Source of the DNA: Nitrospira sp.
GTDB taxonomy: Bacteria; Nitrospirota; Nitrospiria; Nitrospirales; Nitrospiraceae
DNA: 9,176 nt
Assembly: GCA_024998705.1 (NCBI GenBank)
Contig: JACOEF010000174.1
Span: 1-9,176 of the forward strand
Reading direction: 5' to 3'
Numbering within the stretch: the stretch's first letter is position 1; the number at the start of each line of letters is the position of its first letter. Under the pieces are notes generated by a model. The model was not told where the DNA came from, did no database searches, and worked only from the letters and a program-made list of their open reading frames with translations. A program made the position numbers and the translations under genes. Of the stretch, positions 1 to 4,288 are shown one piece after another.

Positions 1-140
1 GAGAAAATCGATGATGTTATCGGAGACTCTGGACCCGTTCGAGAAGACGGGGTGTCAGGATGTTCGTCGGGGGGTAATCTACCCCGGGAAACTTGTGTGC
101 CTCGTGTTTAGATCGAATCCTTCTCTTTTTTGTGGCTGTT

Positions 141-229
141 ATCCGATTATCGGATAGTGCCGAGAGGCACAAGCCCGCGAAGGATCGTCAACCACGACCG
201 ACGATCAGGCCACCCGCGACTCTGCGGGC
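141..229. other. Cluster of perfect stem-loops (possible structured RNA)
   Basis: Several perfect stems are packed into 89 nt: ATCCGA/TCGGAT (141-146/150-155, loop TTA); GTGCC/GGCAC (157-161/166-170, GAGA loop of GNRA type on the plus strand); GCCCGC/GCGGGC (173-178/224-229), which encloses GATCGTC/GACGATC (183-189/200-206, 10-nt loop). A second CCCGC at 213-217 can also pair with GCGGG at 224-228, so two mutually exclusive folds are possible. A T6 run (126-131) lies just before the cluster on the plus strand, which is the wrong side for an intrinsic terminator in either direction. Which strand is transcribed, and whether the fold is functional, is unknown. Confidence 0.35.
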
Positions 230-361
230 CGTTCTAATCCGGTGGCGTAAGTTCTTCCATCTGTGAACCTCCCCGGTTGAGGAGTGGCGAGGTCTCCCGA
301 ACAGGCGCGCACTGTCCATCGCCTCGTCACGGTTAACACAGCCCTTGGAATACACAATCCC

Positions 362-390
362 CTCTTACGCTTCTTAGAAAATCCTGTCAA
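362..390 (-). promoter_or_regulatory. Promoter-like repeat copy 1, facing left
   Basis: On the minus strand a consensus -35 hexamer TTGACA (385-390) is followed after 17 nt by TAAGAG (362-367), a weak -10. It lies in a repeat (366-392) that matches the copy at 879-905 at 22 of 27 positions without gaps. The exact -35, the spacing and the second copy support a promoter; the poor -10 weakens it. It would transcribe leftwards out of the window. Confidence 0.35.
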
Positions 391-550
391 TAGGAAAATC
401 GGCCCTGGCCATCTATCCTAAACTGATGGACTGTCGAGATCTCTCACCGACAAGGGCCCCTGCGTGGACAGGAGCCCTCGGGTGGCGCTTAGGACGCCGC
501 GTGCTGTTCGTCATGTCGCGGCCCGTAAAGACCTGCCGAATCGAACATGA

Positions 551-597
551 GGCGGGAACATCTCGCCGGAGAAACACAGCCTGTGTCATCCACAGGC
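551..597. other. Two adjacent perfect or near-perfect hairpins
   Basis: GGCGGGA/TCTCGCC (551-557/561-567, loop ACA, one G-U pair) is followed 11 nt later by GCCTGTG/CACAGGC (579-585/591-597, loop TCATC, perfect 7 bp). There is no T-run after either on either strand, so they do not look like intrinsic terminators. They are part of the hairpin-rich non-coding left end. Confidence 0.3.
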
Positions 598-667
598 AAC
601 GTATGGAGACCGCGACCAGCCCTCCGCTGAGAGGCATGACGCAATGAGGGACTTCCGTGCGTCTTCA

Positions 668-738
668 ATGCCGCGAGGCATAGCCAAGAGAGAACCGACC
701 GGCAGAAGCGGCGAGACACCTGCCTTCAATTCGGCAGG
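668..738. other. Two hairpins, one repeating the TGCC-GNRA-GGCA type seen at 157-170
   Basis: ATGCC/GGCAT (668-672/677-681) closes a GCGA tetraloop and resembles the GTGCC-GAGA-GGCAC hairpin at 157-170 in stem length, stem sequence and GNRA-type loop. CCTGCC/GGCAGG (719-724/733-738) has an 8-nt loop. No coding frame explains them. Function is unknown. Confidence 0.28.
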
Positions 739-874
739 CCGTACGGGCCAGGTGGAGTCGCATCGTTCATCGTCCACCCTCCTCTCTATTGCGGGAATCA
801 GTGGGAGATCTAGACGGCAGCCGCGCGGTCTGTCCGGTCTCCCAACTACCGCGATGAAATCGGGCCGCAAATCC

Positions 875-903
875 TATCTACGCTCCTCGAAAAATTCTGT
901 CAA
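875..903 (-). promoter_or_regulatory. Promoter-like repeat copy 2, facing left
   Basis: On the minus strand TTGACA (898-903) is followed after exactly 17 nt by TAGATA (875-880). The surrounding 879-905 matches copy 1 (366-392) at 22 of 27 positions, at a distance of 513 bp. It lies 47-75 bp past the stop codon of the DUF4412 gene on the same strand, so it would start a separate leftward transcript. The -35 is perfect and the -10 weak. Confidence 0.35.
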
Positions 904-949
904 TACGGGGGTGGGGTGGCGCCCCGGTGACGGCCGGCAACCAGCAGCC

Positions 950-1663
950 TTACCGGTCCGCCGGAGCACGCCCCTCTTTCATTGCATCGCCGAATGGCTG
1001 CCTGATCACCGCCATATCCTGTTTCTTGTAGTCGGCCGGAGGGAGGAACAACCTGTCGTCGAGACTTTTCTTTTCGATTTTCATGACTTCCCATCGAGCC
1101 TCCTCCTTCCCCTTTGCATCACGATCCACGCCCTTGATCGGAAACCCGCCGTCCTTGAAGAGCTCGCGCATCCACCCAGGCAGCAACGAGGCGCCGCCCG
1201 CTTGCGCGCTCATCATTCCCAACATGGCCGCATTCCCGATCCCCCTCGCGATGCAGAGCTCGCCGGTGCTGCCGTCCGACTTGTCTTTCGTGTGATAGAT
1301 GTCGCAGGGATACCCTGCGGCCTGGTCGCGCTTTCCGGTCTTGACGACCACGACGTCCTCCGACCTATCCGGCGCAACCTGAGACGTCTCCCCCGTGGGA
1401 ATTTCCATATACATCCTCTCGTCATGCTGAAGGCTGTACATGATCTTCTTCTTTGCATCGAAGATCAGGGCGCCCTTATCCACATCCGGACCTATTTCCT
1501 CAAACCGTAATTTGTCGCCCTTCAGAAACCACTGCTGCTGCATCGTCGCTCCGTCGCTTGTCTCATTCAGGAGCATGAGGCCCTCACAATCACCCGCCGA
1601 CACGACCCCTGCAACAGCCGTCAGGAGGATGCCTCCTGCTAGACCCAGCATGACCATGCGCAT
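950..1663 (-). CDS. Exported DUF4412-type protein of unknown function
   Basis: This 237-residue protein starts with a Sec signal peptide (hydrophobic stretch about residues 5-22, likely cleavage after VSA at 23), so the mature part should be periplasmic or outer-envelope. The body has the layout I associate with DUF4412 proteins: an N-terminal strand-rich part with a QQWFLKGDKLRFEE stretch (43-56), a 'FDAKKKIMYSLQHDERMYMEIP' style segment (68-89), a GYPCDIYH motif (117-124), and a C-terminal LDDRLFLPPADYKKQDM segment (201-217). Cys26, Cys120 and Cys137 are present; two may pair in the oxidising periplasm. The start is supported by AAGGAG (1670-1675) 6 nt upstream. The ligand or partner is unknown. 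The gene seems to stand alone, 224 bp beyond the PPK2 gene on the same strand. Signal peptide secure, family assignment fairly sure, function not known. Confidence 0.85.
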   Translation of the reverse strand: MRMVMLGLAGGILLTAVAGVVSAGDCEGLMLLNETSDGATMQQQWFLKGDKLRFEEIGPDVDKGALIFDAKKKIMYSLQHDERMYMEIPTGETSQVAPDRSEDVVVVKTGKRDQAAGYPCDIYHTKDKSDGSTGELCIARGIGNAAMLGMMSAQAGGASLLPGWMRELFKDGGFPIKGVDRDAKGKEEARWEVMKIEKKSLDDRLFLPPADYKKQDMAVIRQPFGDAMKEGRAPADR

Positions 1664-1684
1664 GTTACTCTCCTTCCATCATGA

Positions 1685-1705
1685 ACGCGCGCTGCGACCG
1701 CGCGT
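1685..1705 (-). promoter_or_regulatory. GC hairpin in the leader of the DUF4412 gene
   Basis: ACGCGCG (1685-1691) and CGCGCGT (1699-1705) form a perfect 7-bp stem with a 7-nt loop. It ends 7 nt upstream of the GGAAGGAG ribosome-binding site (1670-1677). A weaker GTGAG/CTCAC stem (1724-1728/1737-1741) lies further upstream. Placed so close to the ribosome-binding site, the hairpin could affect translation or mRNA stability, but nothing in the sequence proves this. Confidence 0.3.
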
Positions 1706-1887
1706 CCAGCGGTTACACCCGTTGTGAGCACCTCATCTCACTGAACTGTTCTGTCATCCCGCTCATGTCCGACGACTATTCATCATGCAGAGCACAGAGT
1801 CGACAGCCCCGGCCGGAGTGCAGGTGAGGGTGAAAGCCGACGCCAGCCTGACCCGCTCCACCCCCCCCTGCATGCCGACGGCCCACG

Positions 1888-2721
1888 CTAGACAATCTTC
1901 AGCGTCTCAAAGTTCACTCCCTTGGGGGCCGGAGGGGTCGAGAGCTTCATCGCCGCCAACGCCTGAACCACCAATTCAGCCACCACGAGATTGCGATACC
2001 ATTTGCGGTTGGCCGGCACGATATACCAAGGCGCCCGGTCGGTGCTGGTCGCCGCAAGAACCTCCTCGAACGCCGTCATATATTCGTCCCAGAGTTTGCG
2101 CTCTTCCAGATCTCCTGAATTCCATTTCCAACGCTTCTCTGGATCATGAATGCGATCTTCCAGCCGAGTCTTCTGTTCATCCTTCGAAATATGGAGAAAG
2201 CACTTCAGAATGGCCGTCCCGTTCTCGGCAAGGAGTTCCTCGAATTCCTTGATCTGATTGAACCGGCGCTTCGCCTCCTTGTCCGACACCCAGCCGTGCA
2301 CCCGTGTAATCAGCACATCGTCATAGTGCGAGCGGTTGAAAATTCCGATCTGACCCCTGGCGGGCGCTTTCTGATGCACACGCCAGAGAAAGTCGTGGGA
2401 AAGCTCTTCAGCCGAAGGCGTTTTAAAAGACACCACCGTGCAGCCTTGCGGATTGACCCCGGACATCACACTGCGGATCGTGCCGTCCTTGCCACTGGTG
2501 TCCATTCCCTGCAAGACAATCAACAGCGCACGTGTGCCGTTGGCATAAAGCCGCTCCTGCAACCGATCGAGCGTCGCAATGAGTTCGGCCGTGGCCGCTT
2601 TGGCGTCGGTTTTCCCATCTTCATTCTTTTTATATGCCCCGGTGTCATCGGGATCGAATCGTTTCAAGGTCAGCCGGCAGCCGGGCTCGATGCGATAGGC
2701 GTTCATCTCATCCTTCTCCAC
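1888..2721 (-). CDS. ppk2: Polyphosphate kinase 2 (PPK2), class III-like
   Basis: PPK2 enzymes transfer phosphate between polyphosphate and nucleotides in the cytoplasm. Class III members can phosphorylate both AMP and ADP, regenerating ATP from polyphosphate. In this 277-residue form the Walker A motif GMDTSGKDG is at 72-80, the Walker B region FNRSHYDD at 128-135, and the basic lid segment EKRWKW at 195-200. FNRSHY, rather than the FDRSWYNRA type of class I, and the overall match to the Meiothermus-type enzyme (YR..P....LKRFDPDD start, LWRVHQ, LHISKDEQ, APWY..PAN..WYRN) point to class III. The GTG at 2721 is preferred because GGAGG (2729-2733) sits 7 nt upstream. ATG at 2706 lines up with the Meiothermus start and is a good alternative; GTG at 2739 is less likely. 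The gene is divergent from the macro-domain gene. The exact nucleotide preference is inferred. Confidence 0.93.
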   Translation of the reverse strand: MEKDEMNAYRIEPGCRLTLKRFDPDDTGAYKKNEDGKTDAKAATAELIATLDRLQERLYANGTRALLIVLQGMDTSGKDGTIRSVMSGVNPQGCTVVSFKTPSAEELSHDFLWRVHQKAPARGQIGIFNRSHYDDVLITRVHGWVSDKEAKRRFNQIKEFEELLAENGTAILKCFLHISKDEQKTRLEDRIHDPEKRWKWNSGDLEERKLWDEYMTAFEEVLAATSTDRAPWYIVPANRKWYRNLVVAELVVQALAAMKLSTPPAPKGVNFETLKIV

Positions 2722-2848
2722 AAGCGCACCTCCCTTCACAGATCAAAACGCGCGCCTCCTCATACGAGCCCTTCTTGCCAGAGGAGACCTGTACGCCGCC
2801 ATGGCGAGCGACTCTATCGGCGATGAAACGAGTCGCATTCCTGGCTGC

Positions 2849-2863
2849 GAATTAAATTTATTC
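2849..2863. promoter_or_regulatory. AT-rich near-palindrome in the divergent PPK2/macro intergenic region
   Basis: GAATTAAATTTATTC is a 15-bp palindrome apart from one mismatched pair, standing out as an AT island in GC-rich DNA. It lies upstream of both divergent genes, 11 bp before the candidate -35 of the macro gene. It may be an operator or AT-rich promoter element; there is no direct evidence of binding. Confidence 0.25.
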
Positions 2864-2877
2864 CCCCGCTCCATTGA

Positions 2878-2906
2878 TTGAACCGGACGCAGCCTTATGT
2901 GATAAG
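2878..2906 (+). promoter_or_regulatory. Candidate sigma70-type promoter of the macro-domain gene
   Basis: TTGAAC (2878-2883; four of six consensus bases) and GATAAG (2901-2906; four of six) are separated by 17 nt. A start near 2913 would give a leader of about 30 nt containing AAGGAGG (2928-2934). Distance and spacing are typical, but the hexamers are only moderate. Confidence 0.35.
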
Positions 2907-2942
2907 AAGTGACCCTATTCCTAAATCAAGGAGGCGTCAGTC

Positions 2943-3428
2943 ATGCTCAAGGAAGTGACCGGAGACATCCTCTTATCCACCGCCGGCGCCATTGCACACG
3001 GCATTGCTCCTCACGACAATTTTAAGCAGGGCTTGGCCTTGTCACTCCGTGAGCAGTGGCCGGGGATGTACAAAGATTTCCGCCACTATTGCCAAACCTA
3101 CAATCCCAAACCCGGCGGCGCCTGGTCCTGGAAAGGTCCGAATTCCCCGGTCATCATCAATCTGTTTACGCAAGAAGCGCCGGCCAGCGATCAGGATCAT
3201 CCCGGAAAGGCCACCTTGCCCAACGTCAATCATGCGCTCCATGCTCTGAAGAAGGAACTACAGGAGCATCAGGTGAAGAGCATCGCACTGCCTCGCCTGG
3301 CAACGGGAGTCGGTGGTCTGGAATGGGAGAAGGTCTATCCCTTGCTCCAGCAGGTCTTGAAAGAACTGAATATTCCTGTGTACGTCTACGGTCAGTACAA
3401 AAAAGGGGTGGCGGCGCAGGAAGCCTAG
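2943..3428 (+). CDS. Single macro-domain protein (ADP-ribose-type ligand binding), TARG1/ALC1-like branch
   Basis: This 161-residue protein is essentially one macro domain, a fold that binds ADP-ribose or related ligands; some members remove ADP-ribose from proteins or nucleic acids. Visible parts are the TGD strand (6-8), the ligand loop AIAHGIAPHDNFKQGLA (16-32), the strand IINLFTQE (71-78), and the second loop LPRLATGVGGLEW (116-128). Aligned from memory with human TARG1, its catalytic Lys84 (LITKK) corresponds to Gln77 and Asp125 (GCGLDRL) to Gly124, so the TARG1 mechanism cannot operate. It may bind only, or use other residues. The ATG is backed by AAGGAGG 8 nt upstream. It is divergent from PPK2 and convergent with otsB. 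No DarT-like toxin or ADP-ribosyltransferase is in the window. Fold fairly sure, biochemical role open. Confidence 0.85.
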   Translation: MLKEVTGDILLSTAGAIAHGIAPHDNFKQGLALSLREQWPGMYKDFRHYCQTYNPKPGGAWSWKGPNSPVIINLFTQEAPASDQDHPGKATLPNVNHALHALKKELQEHQVKSIALPRLATGVGGLEWEKVYPLLQQVLKELNIPVYVYGQYKKGVAAQEA

Positions 3429-3467
3429 CCCGCATGATTCATGAGCGCTGCTGCCGCAATCGCAGAT

Positions 3468-3505
3468 TCGCAGCTGCGACCAGCCTCTCGGCGGGCAGGC
3501 TCGCC
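3468..3505. other. Inverted repeats between the convergent macro and otsB genes
   Basis: TCGCAGCTGCGA (3468-3479) is a perfect 12-bp palindrome. GGCGGG/CTCGCC (3490-3495/3500-3505, loop CAGG, one G-U pair) begins 1 nt beyond the otsB stop codon in the direction of otsB transcription. They fit a place where converging transcripts end, but no T-run follows either, so they are not classic intrinsic terminators. Confidence 0.3.
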
Positions 3506-3506
3506 G

Positions 3507-4280
3507 CTAAGACGGCATCAGACGGCGGCGCGCCAGGACAAGGTATTCCAGCAAGAGTCCGATCTGCGACTGCCGCGCAAGATACCATTGTGCGGCAGTC
3601 GCGGCCTTCTTTCCGATGCGCACCGTGACAATGCGCTCATCCGGCAACGAAAACACATCTTCGTCGGTGTCGTCGTCGCCGACGTAGAGCGCGCCGGAAC
3701 TCTTCAGCTGGTGCATCAATTCCAACATCGCGGACCCCTTATGGAGATTGCCGGAAGGGATGGCATTCACCACCGCTTTCCCCAAGACGAGCCTCGGCGA
3801 AGGTGTCAACATCGAGACCGTATGAAAGATCGCCTCACGCGCGAGCTGCGGGGAACAGGCCTGCCGATAGTGAAACGTAAGGGAATAGGTCTTGTCCTCC
3901 ACTATCACCCCGACCCGCGTCAGATTCTGCTCATCTTTTGAGACCGTCTTGAGCCAGGCGCGGCAGCACTCGTGAGCTTGGTGCATGACCCGCTCCGACA
4001 TGTGCAGTCCTTCAAGCCCGTGATTGCCGATGAGGTGTGCGGAGATGCCCTCGATGCGCGGGCGAAGATCGTCGAGTGCGCGCCCCGAAATGACCGCTGT
4101 CGGCGCCGCGACCGCCAGAGCATGCAGAGCCACACGAATAGGTTCGGTGAGGACGGCGGCATGACGATCCTGAACGATTCGCGCGAGTGTCCCGTCGAAG
4201 TCGAACGCAAACAACGCCTCGGCTTGGCCGGCCAGCCGATCGAGAGCACGCTTACCTGGAGCGCTGAGCACGTCCTGCAT
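3507..4280 (-). CDS. otsB: Trehalose-6-phosphate phosphatase
   Basis: This HAD-superfamily phosphatase would convert trehalose-6-phosphate to trehalose in the cytoplasm, the second step after OtsA. In the 257-residue product the HAD motif I DFDGT is at 27-31 (nucleophile Asp27, acid/base Asp29), motif II VISGR at 63-67, the family signature GNHGLE at 85-90, EDKTYSLTFHYR at 128-139, the motif III lysine near Lys168 or Lys181, and motif IV GDDDTDED at 201-208. Length is normal for OtsB. ATG at 4280 was chosen because it follows the otsA stop by 8 nt and keeps only a short lead before motif I; an upstream ATG at 4382 would overlap otsA by about 90 nt. No strong Shine-Dalgarno precedes it, so translation is probably coupled to otsA. 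If the upstream enzyme makes another sugar phosphate, this would be its matching phosphatase. Confidence 0.93.
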   Translation of the reverse strand: MQDVLSAPGKRALDRLAGQAEALFAFDFDGTLARIVQDRHAAVLTEPIRVALHALAVAAPTAVISGRALDDLRPRIEGISAHLIGNHGLEGLHMSERVMHQAHECCRAWLKTVSKDEQNLTRVGVIVEDKTYSLTFHYRQACSPQLAREAIFHTVSMLTPSPRLVLGKAVVNAIPSGNLHKGSAMLELMHQLKSSGALYVGDDDTDEDVFSLPDERIVTVRIGKKAATAAQWYLARQSQIGLLLEYLVLARRRLMPS

Positions 4281-4288
4281 CGGTGCGA

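Larger units (their letters stand above)
1..949. other. Non-coding, hairpin-rich region without a credible gene
   Basis: No reading frame here looks like a protein. The open frames on both strands are short or antisense, rich in Arg, Ser and Pro, lack good Shine-Dalgarno sites and resemble no family I know. The region does hold many short perfect inverted repeats, including 71-76/80-85 (GGGGTA/TACCCC), 141-155, 157-170, 183-206, 551-567, 579-597, 668-681 and 719-738. It also has two copies of a promoter-like repeat facing left. It could be a long leader or ncRNA region for a gene or RNA left of the window, for example an operon with tandem promoters, or a decayed locus. I looked for RNase P RNA, tmRNA, SRP RNA, tRNA and common riboswitch cores and found none. 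Confidence 0.55.

Noticed and set aside
1..905. Possible RNase P RNA, tmRNA or rRNA leader on the minus strand
   Set aside because: A stretch near 815-840 faintly recalls the RNase P 5' end, and GGATTCGAT near 120 recalls tmRNA, but the conserved cores and 3' elements are missing. An rRNA leader cannot be tested without sequence left of the window.
644..1510. 288-codon plus-strand open frame overlapping the DUF4412 gene
   Set aside because: It is antisense to a convincing exported protein over most of its length, has an arginine/leucine/histidine-rich composition typical of shadow frames and matches no family I know.
1861..1868. Run of eight C residues downstream of the PPK2 gene
   Set aside because: A simple homopolymer with no flanking hairpin or T-run; it may be a slippage-prone site, but it lies outside any gene.
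2146..2826. 226-codon plus-strand open frame across the PPK2 gene
   Set aside because: It is the complement of PPK2, which has all its motifs intact on the minus strand.
2943..3428. Toxin-antitoxin or defence locus built around the macro protein (DarTG-like)
   Set aside because: No DarT-like toxin, ADP-ribosyltransferase, nuclease or membrane effector is next to it; neighbours are PPK2 and otsB.
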